Under the pieces are notes generated by a model. It was not told the DNA's origin and did not search any database. It saw only the letters and a list, made by a program, of their open reading frames with translations. DNA of 64,000 nt from contig JBDZVD010000003.1 of NCBI GenBank assembly GCA_040255525.1, forward strand, positions 1 through 64,000. Reading direction: 5' to 3'. Position 1 is the stretch's first letter, and each line of letters opens with the position of its first letter. This document shows, one piece after another, positions 43,449 to 51,841 of the stretch. The stretch comes from Rugosimonospora sp040255525. GTDB lineage: Bacteria > Actinomycetota > Actinomycetes > Mycobacteriales > Micromonosporaceae. A program made the translations under genes and the position numbers.

Positions 43449-44636
43449 TCACTCGTCGGCGAAGGGGCTCGCGTTGGTCTGCGCACCGACGTACTGGCGC
43501 CAGAACTGCCACCACTGGCGGAGCCGGTTGTCGTCGCCCCGGGTGCCGGACGTGGCCGGCTGCCCGCGGGCGATGAGGCTGTAGGGCACCGCCCAGTTGT
43601 CCAGGCCCTGCCCCTGGCGTACCAACACCGGCATGTCTTCCAGCTCGTAGGAACTCAGCGACGTCGCGTCCGCCGACGCCATCCGGGTCTTGTGCTTGTC
43701 CTCATCGTCGCCGACGACTCCGAAGATCCGGCGCGTCACCAGTGTGCGGCCCAACGACTGCGGAACCGAGCTGGAGATCATGAAATAGTTGTTGCGCACC
43801 TGGCAGATGAGGTCGGGGAACAGGGTCATGATGAAGCCCCGGCCACCCTCGAAGCCCGGCAGCGCATACTTCGTCGCGCCCCTCAACTCCTCCGGCAGCC
43901 GGTCGTAGTCCAGTTGCGTCCACTGCACCGCGTGCCCGTTGTCGACGAGTTCGTAGGGGCTCGCCGGGCTGGCGGACCGGAAGATCGGATGGACGAACGG
44001 GACGTGGTAGCCGTCGCGCTGATTCTCGGCGACCAGCTTCCAGTTGACGGGTACGTCGAATTCCTGCTTGTGGATGACTTCCACCTCGATGTTCCCGAGC
44101 GCTTCCGTCAACACCTCGACGATGCGGTTGCCGAGGTAGTCGCGAAGGCTCGGGGCGTCCCGGTCGGCGCAGACGAAGACCAGGCCGTGGATCGATTCGG
44201 TCCGCACGGGCACCAGGCCGAAGTTCTCCCGGGTGAAGCCGGTGTTCTCGTACGCCGGGCTTCCCGGCACCCCGGTCAGGCTGCCGTCGGTGTCATAGGT
44301 CCACCAGTGGTACGGGCACCGCATGACGCTGCACTGTCCGGCACCCTCCACCACCTGCGCCCCGCGGTGCCGGCAGGTGTTGTACAGGGCGCGAAGCACG
44401 CCGTCCTTGCCGCGGATGACCACGATGGGGTTTCCCGCGATGCGGGTGGTGAAGTATTGACCGGCCTCCGCCAACTCGCTCTCATGGCAGACGAAGTTCC
44501 AGATGCGGGCGAGCACCGTCCGCTGCTCGTGCTTGTAGAGCCGCTCGTCCAGGTACACCGAGTTGTGCACGAGTCGTTCGGTCTCGATGGATGAGACATC
44601 GCCGCCCTCGACGGAAGCGAAGTTAGGTTGCTCCAC
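43449..44636 (-). CDS. Rieske aromatic-ring-hydroxylating oxygenase, alpha subunit
   Basis: A 395-residue oxygenase subunit. Rieske ligands are Cys88 and His90 (CRHRG), Cys107 and His110 (CPYHWW, where the usual Gly is Trp). The catalytic iron site is ENQRDGYHVPFVH, with His211 and His216 and the electron-bridging Asp208. No beta subunit gene is adjacent, so it may form an alpha-only trimer, or share the beta subunit at 54102. It heads the operon that runs to the EutA-like gene. Confidence 0.93.
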   Translation of the reverse strand: MEQPNFASVEGGDVSSIETERLVHNSVYLDERLYKHEQRTVLARIWNFVCHESELAEAGQYFTTRIAGNPIVVIRGKDGVLRALYNTCRHRGAQVVEGAGQCSVMRCPYHWWTYDTDGSLTGVPGSPAYENTGFTRENFGLVPVRTESIHGLVFVCADRDAPSLRDYLGNRIVEVLTEALGNIEVEVIHKQEFDVPVNWKLVAENQRDGYHVPFVHPIFRSASPASPYELVDNGHAVQWTQLDYDRLPEELRGATKYALPGFEGGRGFIMTLFPDLICQVRNNYFMISSSVPQSLGRTLVTRRIFGVVGDDEDKHKTRMASADATSLSSYELEDMPVLVRQGQGLDNWAVPYSLIARGQPATSGTRGDDNRLRQWWQFWRQYVGAQTNASPFADE

Positions 44637-44667
44637 GGCTCACCCCTGCTCGTCGACCCAATGTATG

Positions 44668-44679
44668 ACAATATACAGC
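44668..44679 (-). promoter_or_regulatory. GntR-box, copy 6 (degenerate, with a second half-site)
   Basis: The minus strand reads GCTGTATATTGT, 32 bases before the Rieske gene. An extra TGTATGACA at 44662-44670 overlaps it, so the site may be a double one. TATATT is a good -10 candidate. Confidence 0.5.
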
Positions 44680-44755
44680 CGATTGATCTTCGCTTCGCCT
44701 GCCAGCGCGTCGCGAAGAACTCGAACCGCCCCGTGACCAGCCGACCGGCGGCGCT

Positions 44756-46255
44756 TCAGCGACCTTCCCGATCCCAGTCCACGCTCACATACTTGCTCTC
44801 GGTGAATTCCAGCATGCCATCGTGGCCACCTTCTCGGCCCAGACCGCTCTGCTTCACCCCGCCGAACGGCGCCGCCGGGTCGGAGACAAGCCCGCGGTTG
44901 ATGCCCACCATCCCGTAGTCCAGAGCCTCCGAGACCCGCATCGCGCGCGCCAGGTCACGTGTGTATACATAGGCGGCGAGGCCGTACTCGGTGTCGTTGG
45001 CCAACGACACGACATCGTCGTCGTCACCGAAGGTGACGACGGGCGCGACCGGTCCGAAGATCTCACCGCGGAGCAGGCCGGCACCCGCAGGCACGTCGGC
45101 CAGCACGGTGGGGCGGTAGAAGTACCCGGGACCCGGGTGGTCGCCGCCGATCGCAAGACCGGCACCGAGATCCGTGGCTGCTTCGACCACCTCTCGCATC
45201 GACGTCTTCGCAGCCTTGTTGATCAGCGGCCCGACGTCGACGCCCTCCTCCAGGCCGGAGCCGACGGTGAGCTTGCCCATGGCGGCGCAGAAGCGGTCGG
45301 TGAACTCCTCGACGACGTCGGCGTGCACGTAGAAGCGGTTGGCCGCCGTACATGCCTGCCCGCCGTTGCGCATCTTCGCCACCATCGCACCCTCCACGGC
45401 AGCTTCGACGTCGGCATCGGCGAAGACGACGAAGGGGGCGTTGCCGCCCAACTCCATGGAGCAGTCGACGACGTACTGCGCCGCCTCGCGCAGCAGGACC
45501 CGGCCGACCTCCGTGGACCCGGTGAAGGAGAGCTTCCGCACCCGATCGTCGGCGAGGACTGTGCTGACGAAGGTGCCGGCATGGTGCGCCGGCAGGACAT
45601 TGACCACGCCGGCGGGAACGCCCGCACGCTCCAGCAGTTCGCCGACGGCGAGCGCCGTCAGCGGAGTCTCCGATGCGGGCTTGAGGATGACCGAGCACCC
45701 CGCCGCCAGCGCCGGGGCAATCTTGCGGGTAGCCATCGCCGCCGGGAAGTTCCAGGGCGTGACCAGCAGCGACACGCCGATCGGCTGGTGCAGGACGACG
45801 ATGCGGTTGGACCCGTTCGGTGACGTGGTCACCGTCCCGAGATTGCGAACGGCCTCCTCGGAATACCACCTGAAGAACTCGGCCGCGTAGGCGATCTCAC
45901 TACGCGCGTCCGGCAGGGCCTTGCCGTTCTCCGCGACAATGAGGCGCGACAACCACTCGGACTGCTCGGACATCAGCTCGAAGGCGCGCCGAAGGACCTC
46001 GGCCCGCCGCCTGGGTGCCCACCGAGCCCACTGCTTGCCGGCCGCGTCGGCTACCTCGACGGCCGCCAGGCCGTCCTCTGGGGTCGCGGAGGCCACGCGA
46101 GCCAGCACGGTCTCGGTCGCCGGATCCGTGACGGGAATGCTCAGCCCGCGGGAACCGTCCCGCCACTGCCCGCCGAGGAGAAGCTTCGTCGGCGCCCGGT
46201 GCGCGGTCTCCTGCGCCGCGGTGTGCCGCCTGGCCGATTCCTGCACGTGCGACAT
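44756..46255 (-). CDS. Aldehyde dehydrogenase (succinate-semialdehyde-dehydrogenase-like)
   Basis: A 499-residue NAD(P)-dependent ALDH. The cofactor loop is FTGSTEVGR, the general base Glu is in MELGGNAP and the catalytic Cys is in NGGQACTAANRF. The C-terminal AAPFGGVKQSGLGREGG motif is typical of GabD-type enzymes, which oxidise short semialdehydes. In this island it could oxidise an aldehyde released by an aldolase. The ATG at 46255 has AAGGGAG nine bases upstream. It follows the ornithine-cyclodeaminase-like gene by 14 bases. Confidence 0.93.
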   Translation of the reverse strand: MSHVQESARRHTAAQETAHRAPTKLLLGGQWRDGSRGLSIPVTDPATETVLARVASATPEDGLAAVEVADAAGKQWARWAPRRRAEVLRRAFELMSEQSEWLSRLIVAENGKALPDARSEIAYAAEFFRWYSEEAVRNLGTVTTSPNGSNRIVVLHQPIGVSLLVTPWNFPAAMATRKIAPALAAGCSVILKPASETPLTALAVGELLERAGVPAGVVNVLPAHHAGTFVSTVLADDRVRKLSFTGSTEVGRVLLREAAQYVVDCSMELGGNAPFVVFADADVEAAVEGAMVAKMRNGGQACTAANRFYVHADVVEEFTDRFCAAMGKLTVGSGLEEGVDVGPLINKAAKTSMREVVEAATDLGAGLAIGGDHPGPGYFYRPTVLADVPAGAGLLRGEIFGPVAPVVTFGDDDDVVSLANDTEYGLAAYVYTRDLARAMRVSEALDYGMVGINRGLVSDPAAPFGGVKQSGLGREGGHDGMLEFTESKYVSVDWDREGR

Positions 46256-46269
46256 GGTGCGTGCTCCCT

Positions 46270-47250
46270 TCAGGCGAACGACTTCAGGTACGGGAACGCA
46301 CCGATTTCCTGACCGCAACCGGCTTTCTCAGCTACATCGAGCAGGTACGACGCGAAGACGATGTCCTGGGTGGCCGTGCCCACCGACTTGTAGAGCGTGA
46401 TCTCGTCACTGCTCTTGCGGCCACGGCCCCGGCCCGCGACGAGCTCGCCCAGATTGGTCGCCGCGTCCGGGCCGCAGACTCCGTGCTCCACGGCCGCGAC
46501 GGCGTCACCGGCCTCGGTGAAAACGTGCGTTTTGGAGTCGCAGACGATCGTCGCGAAGTTCGGAAAGGTATCGAGCGCGAGCTCGAACTGGTCCTTCCTC
46601 GCGGAGCCGATGGAGGCGACATGCATCCCGGGCTCCAGGTGCCGGGCGTGCAGCACCGGCACCGACGATTTCGTCGCGAGTACCACCAGGCCGGCATCCG
46701 CCACCGCCGCCTCGACACTCGAACAGTCGACGACGTGGGCGTCCACCAGCTTCGACATCTGCTCGACGAAGGCGGCCCGGTTCGCCGGTGACCGGCTGTA
46801 GACCATGACTTCGGCCGCCGGTCGGACGGCGACCATGGCCTCGAGGTGGGTGCGCGCCTCGGCCCCGGTCCCGATGACGGCGATGCGAGCGATCTCCGCG
46901 AGCGCAAGCTCCCGGGTCGCGACCGCCGATGTTGCGGCCGTTCGCATCGCGGTGACGATCTGCGCGTCGAGGATGCCGCGGAGGACACCGGTGTCGAGGG
47001 CGTAAACCAAGATCACGTACCGGACTCCGATCCCGTGCGTGAGGTTCATCGCCTTGAAACCGAAGGCGCTCAACCCGGGTACGACCACCGGCATGACACG
47101 CAGCCACCCGTGCTCGTTCGGGATGTCGAAGCGCTGGGGCTCGCCCGTCCTCCCCGCGCCCTCGAGACGAAAGGCGGCGGACATCGCCTCGATCGCGACA
47201 TCCGTGGTCGCGATCTTTGCGATGTCGTCGTTCCGCAGCAGCAGCGTCAC
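46270..47250 (-). CDS. Ornithine cyclodeaminase/mu-crystallin family protein
   Basis: A 326-residue NAD(P)-binding protein. The substrate-side motif is GFKAMNLT and the Rossmann motif AVIGTGAEARTHLEA near residue 125. Members catalyse ornithine cyclisation, imine or ketimine reduction, or alanine dehydrogenation. No ornithine pathway is nearby, so an imine-reducing or amino-group-removing step on a pathway intermediate is more likely. The second GTG (47250), with GGAGG five bases upstream, is preferred as the start. Confidence 0.88.
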   Translation of the reverse strand: MTLLLRNDDIAKIATTDVAIEAMSAAFRLEGAGRTGEPQRFDIPNEHGWLRVMPVVVPGLSAFGFKAMNLTHGIGVRYVILVYALDTGVLRGILDAQIVTAMRTAATSAVATRELALAEIARIAVIGTGAEARTHLEAMVAVRPAAEVMVYSRSPANRAAFVEQMSKLVDAHVVDCSSVEAAVADAGLVVLATKSSVPVLHARHLEPGMHVASIGSARKDQFELALDTFPNFATIVCDSKTHVFTEAGDAVAAVEHGVCGPDAATNLGELVAGRGRGRKSSDEITLYKSVGTATQDIVFASYLLDVAEKAGCGQEIGAFPYLKSFA

Positions 47251-47292
47251 GCTCACCTCCGACTCTCTCCATTGCCAGACGACTCACGTTAT

Positions 47293-47304
47293 ACTGTATC
47301 CAGC
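47293..47304 (+). promoter_or_regulatory. GntR-box, copy 7 (ACTGTATCCAGC)
   Basis: Eleven of twelve positions fit the ACTGTATCCAGT palindrome. It is 43 bases before the leftward ornithine-cyclodeaminase-like gene, in the gap shared with the GntR gene. The minus strand reads TACAGTATAAC, giving overlapping -10 choices. Confidence 0.75.
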
Positions 47305-47366
47305 CCGTCGGTCAATCGCGCCGGGGCCGGCCGTCGAGCCGGCGCGGTGTCGCATGGGCTAGCCTC

Positions 47367-47381
47367 TATACTGTTGAAACG
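47367..47381 (+). promoter_or_regulatory. GntR gene promoter with weak GntR-box (copy 8)
   Basis: TATACT at 47367-47372 is a good -10 hexamer facing the GntR gene. It overlaps ACTGTTGAAACG (47370-47381), which shares only the ACTGT end with the other boxes. It would give a leader of about 200 bases. It may allow weak autoregulation. Confidence 0.35.
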
Positions 47382-47577
47382 TGAGGACGCGGGTGAAGCC
47401 GAAGTCTGCCTGGCGGCTCCGCACGCAGCAATACTCCTGCTCCGCCCGGAGGGGTGCGCTGCTCCCAGATATGGAGACCGAAGGGACGCCATCGGCGGGC
47501 GGTTCCGGAGTGTCGGCATCGGGCGCCCGACACGCGCAGACCATAATGTGCGAGCCATTCTTACGACGAGGGTGACC

Positions 47578-48261
47578 GTGACGCAGTTCGAGAGTGTGAG
47601 ACGAGAGACGCTCGCCGATTCGGTGTACTGGCGGATGCGCGAGTCCATCATGTCGGGCGAGATCCACGACGGGGCCGAGTTGAACCAGGTCACACTGTCG
47701 CGGCAATTCAACGTGAGCCGGGTCCCGATCCGGGAGGCGCTGCGGCGCCTGCAGGCGGAGCGGCTGGTCACCGCCACCCCCTATCAGCAGTACGTCGTCA
47801 CGGCGGTGCGTCCCGAAGCGGTGCTCGAACTCATGGATCTGCGCGAGCAGCTCGAGATCTTTTCGATCCGCCGCCACATTTCGTCGATCACGCCGGCTGT
47901 CATCAAGGAACTGACCGAACTCAACGCCCGCCTGCGCAAGGAGAACGACCGGTCGGCCTGGCTCCGCGGCGACTGGGAACTCCATGGGCTGATGGACGGC
48001 CCGGGCACGGAGGCGGCCCGGCTCGTGGGCGACCTGCGCGACCGCGTGCACCGGTACCTGAGCACGGTGGCCAGTACCCCGGCCCGGCAGAAGCAGGCCT
48101 GCGCCGAGCATGACCGGATCATCGCGGCCATGAGCGAGGGTGACGGTGATGCTGCGGAGATCGCGCTGCGCGAGCACATCAGGCACACCCGGGACGTCAT
48201 CGTGGCCCGTCTTCTCGAGCGCAAACCGGCCGCCGTGCCGGAGCCGGCGTCACCGGCGTAG
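47578..48261 (+). CDS. GntR family (FCD domain) transcriptional regulator
   Basis: A 227-residue regulator. The winged helix (about 10-75) contains LNQVTLSRQFNVSRVPIREALRRLQAERLV, shown across helices; the FCD ligand domain (about 85-215) has the metal-type positions in LMDLREQLE, DWELHGLM and EHDRIIAAM. Ligands of this group are usually organic acids. It is the only GntR protein in the window and lies in the middle of ten boxes related to the TGTATACA operator core. I infer that it represses the whole island. The GTG at 47578 has GAGG six bases upstream. Confidence 0.92.
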   Translation: MTQFESVRRETLADSVYWRMRESIMSGEIHDGAELNQVTLSRQFNVSRVPIREALRRLQAERLVTATPYQQYVVTAVRPEAVLELMDLREQLEIFSIRRHISSITPAVIKELTELNARLRKENDRSAWLRGDWELHGLMDGPGTEAARLVGDLRDRVHRYLSTVASTPARQKQACAEHDRIIAAMSEGDGDAAEIALREHIRHTRDVIVARLLERKPAAVPEPASPA

Positions 48262-48627
48262 CCGACCACGCGCAAGGCCACGCCGGTGGCCCCCACCCGC
48301 CGTGGAACCGCCGCTGCGGTGAGGGGGCGCGTGCCGACCCGGACGGAGCGGGTCCGCAGGTCGCAAACGCACGGGTGGCGGGAATGGGGCGCTCGATCGG
48401 TGACCGAGGCAGACATGGGCAACGGCCCGGCCTCGTCGTATTGCCGGAAGGGGTGGCCGAGGTTGTCGCTTGTGCCGCCGTCGGCGAGTCGGTCGCCATC
48501 AACGAGGATGTGATCGCTGCCGGCGACAGCGGGATCCGCGACCCGGCGGTGCTCGCGGATCCCGCTGCTACCGGTAACCCTTCCCGACCCGAAGACCCAG
48601 GAGGATCGCACGGGGCCGTGCACGGTG
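48262..48627. other. Convergent intergenic region, no gene recognised
   Basis: These 366 bases separate the convergent GntR and isochorismatase genes. A forward frame at 48375-48653 is open but has no recognisable family pattern, and I do not call it. The stretch contains the strong hairpin described separately. Confidence 0.5.
48527..48567. terminator. Strong bidirectional hairpin terminator
   Basis: CAGCGGGATCCGCGA and TCGCGGATCCCGCTG form a perfect 15-base stem with an 11-base loop between convergent genes. It is the most stable hairpin that I noticed in the window, and it would end both the GntR transcript and the long leftward operon. Confidence 0.75.
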
Positions 48628-49314
48628 CTACTGGAGGTCGGCGACCTGCTTGAGCACATGCCCGACCGGGACGACGGACGCGTACTTCGCGTTCATGTCC
48701 CAGAGGTTGGCCAAAGCGGCCGTCGGCGAGCGGTCGAAGCACGCTTCCTCCGCGACAAAGGTGACGAAGCCGTGGGAGAACGCGTCCACGACCGACGCCC
48801 GCACGCATCCGCTCGTCGTCGTCCCGCACGCGATGACGCTGTCCACGCCGCGTGTCGCCAGATAGCTCGCCAGCGGGGTGCCGAAGAAGACGCTAGCTCT
48901 GCCCTTCTCGAGCACCAACTCCCCGTCTCGCGGCCGGATGACGTCCGGGAACTGGTTCCCGCGCTCCAAGACCTCACGGTCTGAAAAGCCGCCGGCCTTC
49001 GTCGCACCACCCATAACGGCGCGGATGGCGAGATCGGTACGCGTGAACACAATGGGCAGCCGCTTGCCCCGGAAGGACTCGACGAGTGTCGTGACGTGCC
49101 GCAACGCCTCCCACGACCCGGGACCGCAGGCGGTCCGGAATTCGGCGACCGCCTCCTCCAAGCTGAGATCCGGACTCGAACCGGTGAAGGCGATCGTGCA
49201 GTCGATGACCAGCAGCGCCGGCCGCTTCCCGAACGGTTGCGGCGCTCCGAATCCGGCCGAATGGTAGGTCTTCGCCTCTTCTGGCGGCAGGAACGATCGC
49301 CAGCTCTGTGTCAT
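48628..49314 (-). CDS. Isochorismatase-family cysteine hydrolase
   Basis: A 228-residue hydrolase with Asp38 in LLVIDCTIAF, a Lys in LVLEKGRASVFFGT and the nucleophile Cys in GTTTSGCVRAS. The EKGRASVFFGTPLASYL and SGCVRA context is that of N-carbamoylsarcosine amidase and maleamate or nicotinamide-type amidases. It is a distant paralogue of the enzyme at 32111. It ends the leftward operon after the binding protein. The ATG at 49314 has GGAAG five bases upstream. A late amide-hydrolysis step is plausible. Confidence 0.9.
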   Translation of the reverse strand: MTQSWRSFLPPEEAKTYHSAGFGAPQPFGKRPALLVIDCTIAFTGSSPDLSLEEAVAEFRTACGPGSWEALRHVTTLVESFRGKRLPIVFTRTDLAIRAVMGGATKAGGFSDREVLERGNQFPDVIRPRDGELVLEKGRASVFFGTPLASYLATRGVDSVIACGTTTSGCVRASVVDAFSHGFVTFVAEEACFDRSPTAALANLWDMNAKYASVVPVGHVLKQVADLQ

Positions 49315-49360
49315 CGCCACTTCCTTCCATGGCTGTTGCGTGTCCGCATCGCAGTCCACA

Positions 49361-50551
49361 TCAGCAGGTGAGCAGGCTGCTGCTCGCGCAGGCCACCCAC
49401 ACCGGCTGGGCCGACGTCGCCATCGCCAAGGCCGCGGGCAGGTTCCCGTCCTGGACGTTCGGGTCGCTGAAGGAGATCGACCCCAGGGCCGTGTCGAGGG
49501 TCTTCGTTGTCAGCAACCTGGACGCCTGCTTCAACGTGGGGGACGGACCGAGTTGATCCATCACGTTCATCGCCACCTCAGCGATGAACGGGGTCACCAG
49601 CGACAACTTGTCGTCGTTCCAGTCCTGCCCGGCCGCCTTCGCGTAGTCCGCCTTCAGCTTCTCCACACCGGCCTTCGCCGTTCCGGTCAGCAACATCGGC
49701 GTCTGGTACACGTCCGGTGGCACCCCGTACATCGCCGGCGGCATGGCCTGCTTGATGGACACCAGGAAGTGCGGCTGGACGTTCGCGGCCAAGACGAAGA
49801 TCGGCCCGCTGAAGCCCAACGTCGCCACGGCGTGCATAGCCGCGATCGCGGGCGCACCCAACATCCCGATGTAGAGCGACCCCACCTTCGCCGCCTTCAA
49901 CTTCGACAACTGCACCGTCGCATCGGTCGCCTTCAGGCTCATCAACTCCGTCGACACCTTCACACCGGCCTTCGGTGCCTCCGCATCGAGGGTCTTACCC
50001 AAGCTGATGCCCGTCGTGTTGTCCGTCGTGATGACGCCCATCGTGTCGATGCCGCTCGCCTTGACCGTCTTCAACGCCAACGCGATGCCACCCGCACTGT
50101 TCGGCGGCACCTGGAACAGGTTCGAGCCCTTCTCCGGGTTCAACGTCGGGTTGTTGGTGAACACCACCTTGTCCTGCGACCGCAACCGGGCCGCCGCGGC
50201 CACCACCTCACCGGTGACCCCGCCCACAATGACCACACCCGCGTCGTTCATCTTCGACGTGCAGGCCACCGCACCGGGAACCGTTGTCGTCGAATCGCAA
50301 CTGATCACCTTCACCGGGTGACCGTTGTACCCGCCCTCGGCGTTACGCGCCTTCGCCCACGCGTTCAGTCCTTCCAACTCCGGCACGTTCTGCGACGCCC
50401 CCGCACCCGTGTACTCCCCGATGTACCCAACGGTGAACGCCGCCGAACCACCGTCACTGGCCGACGACGTCGACGACCCGCACGCGGCGACGAACAACGC
50501 CACTCCTGCCAACGCGGCCACCACACGGGCACCCCGCACAGCGAGAACCAT
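49361..50551 (-). CDS. Branched-chain-amino-acid-type (Liv) substrate-binding lipoprotein
   Basis: A 396-residue LivJ-type periplasmic-binding protein with a lipoprotein signal (ALFVAACGSS, lipobox Cys near 24). The core starts with FTVGYIGEYTGAG, and the hinge includes VVIVGGVTGEVVAAAARLR. LivJ-like proteins of such islands often bind aromatic acids rather than amino acids. The matching permease and ATPase genes are 5.6 kb away at 56176-59659. GGAGGG lies five bases upstream of the ATG. Confidence 0.92.
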   Translation of the reverse strand: MVLAVRGARVVAALAGVALFVAACGSSTSSASDGGSAAFTVGYIGEYTGAGASQNVPELEGLNAWAKARNAEGGYNGHPVKVISCDSTTTVPGAVACTSKMNDAGVVIVGGVTGEVVAAAARLRSQDKVVFTNNPTLNPEKGSNLFQVPPNSAGGIALALKTVKASGIDTMGVITTDNTTGISLGKTLDAEAPKAGVKVSTELMSLKATDATVQLSKLKAAKVGSLYIGMLGAPAIAAMHAVATLGFSGPIFVLAANVQPHFLVSIKQAMPPAMYGVPPDVYQTPMLLTGTAKAGVEKLKADYAKAAGQDWNDDKLSLVTPFIAEVAMNVMDQLGPSPTLKQASRLLTTKTLDTALGSISFSDPNVQDGNLPAALAMATSAQPVWVACASSSLLTC

Positions 50552-50645
50552 CAGAACCCTCCACAACTGAAGACCGCGCCCAGGTCATCTGAGGCGGGCA
50601 CCCGATCAGAAAGACACGACACGGCACCGGCTCCGCCCGCACACG

Positions 50646-50930
50646 TCACTTGATCAACTTCCCGAACTCCGCCACCCGCTCCTTCGGCGCCCCGATGGCG
50701 GCCAGGTACTCCGGCATGGGCATCCCGTTCGCCTGGCTGAAGAAGAGCACCGCCATCGGATGGCAACCCGCGTCGTACATCGCCCGGTAGTCGTTGTCCA
50801 GGAACGCCTTCTGCTCGACCCCGGTCAGCTCGTACGCCGCGAGGAACGCGGGGCGGTCCCGGTCGAACACCTCGAACAGCCCATTCCGCCGGATGTCCCG
50901 GATGGCTCGTACAACCTCATGACTGGACAT
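50646..50930 (-). CDS. LigA-type (protocatechuate 4,5-dioxygenase alpha) subunit
   Basis: A 94-residue protein of the LigA-domain family, recognised by FEVFDRDRPAFLAAYELTGVEQKAFLDNDYRAMYDAGCHP, read in pieces along the helices. In protocatechuate 4,5-dioxygenase this small subunit caps the active site of LigB. It lies 63 bases after a LigB-type gene. GGAGG lies seven bases upstream of the ATG. Confidence 0.88.
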   Translation of the reverse strand: MSSHEVVRAIRDIRRNGLFEVFDRDRPAFLAAYELTGVEQKAFLDNDYRAMYDAGCHPMAVLFFSQANGMPMPEYLAAIGAPKERVAEFGKLIK

Positions 50931-50993
50931 GTGAACACCTCCGTAGTGCACGCGGCGATGCGCTGAGACCCTTCGTCATCACGGTCGGCGCCA

Positions 50994-51809
50994 TCACTGC
51001 CACACCACCTGGTAGGCACTGGTGTTCCACCCGGGAATGAACGTCTCGTCGAGGACCGCCTTCGGGGACAGGGGTTGGCAGCCACCGGCGACGGCGACCC
51101 AGTTGCGGATCTCGTTCGCGCCGTCACCGGCCAGGTCGATGTCCTCCTGGCGGAGCCGGACGAGTCCGTCGTAGTCCCCGGACACCACCTGCCGCAGGAA
51201 CCACTCGTCGAACTCGACGTTGATGTCACCGTGGCGCCGGTTGCCGACCCAGTGCGAGATCCCGCCGGTACCCAACAGGGCCACCCGGCGATCGCCCGCC
51301 GCCTCGGCGACGAAGCGCCCGACGAGCTGCCCAAGTTGGAACGACCGCGCGACCGTCGGCATGGGCGAGTAGATGACATTCTGCAGGATCACGACCACCG
51401 GAACGTCGTAGTCCGGGGTGACGAAACTCAACGGCAGGCCGGTCCCGTGATCGAGACGGAGCTCCTCGCTGTAGGACAGGTCGAACCCGTGGTCGTAGGC
51501 GTACTCGACGAACCTCTTCCCGAAGTCGGCGTCGCCGGGGATGGTGGTGGCCGGCAGGTTGAACTCCGGCACGGTCGGGTGGCTGTCCCCGACGGAGACG
51601 CAGTAGGCCGGCACGAGGGTCGGCAGGAAGTTGGTGATGTGCTCGTTGGAGAATGCCACGATGAGGTCCGGCGCGGCGTTCTTCAGGTGCTGGTGCAGCT
51701 GCTTGAACCCCTCATAGACGCGCTTCCCGCGGTCCTCGGGGGCCATCGCCGGCATGCCGGTGATGAATGGGGCATGCACGGTCGCGATGCCGATGACAAC
51801 TTCTCCCAT
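50994..51809 (-). CDS. LigB-type extradiol ring-cleavage dioxygenase, catalytic subunit
   Basis: A 271-residue class III extradiol dioxygenase. The iron ligands are His12 (TVHAPF) and His57 (FSNEHITNF), with the Glu ligand expected in the C-terminal part (VEFDEWF), and GTGGISHWVG near residue 180 supplies the catalytic His. Together with the LigA-type subunit it forms a LigAB-like enzyme that opens a dihydroxylated aromatic acid next to the diol. It is more canonical than the homologue at 22349. Confidence 0.92.
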   Translation of the reverse strand: MGEVVIGIATVHAPFITGMPAMAPEDRGKRVYEGFKQLHQHLKNAAPDLIVAFSNEHITNFLPTLVPAYCVSVGDSHPTVPEFNLPATTIPGDADFGKRFVEYAYDHGFDLSYSEELRLDHGTGLPLSFVTPDYDVPVVVILQNVIYSPMPTVARSFQLGQLVGRFVAEAAGDRRVALLGTGGISHWVGNRRHGDINVEFDEWFLRQVVSGDYDGLVRLRQEDIDLAGDGANEIRNWVAVAGGCQPLSPKAVLDETFIPGWNTSAYQVVWQ

Positions 51810-51841
51810 GGCAACTCCTCAGGGTCGGCCGCCGGTCGGAC

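Noticed and set aside
42444..44594. A 716-codon forward open frame
   Set aside because: It lies antisense to the Rieske, CMD and hydrolase genes, which have clear family motifs. Long antisense frames are expected at this GC content, and the translation shows no family pattern.
48375..48653. A forward open frame between convergent genes at 48.3-48.6 kb
   Set aside because: No convincing ribosome site or family pattern, and it crosses a strong terminator hairpin.
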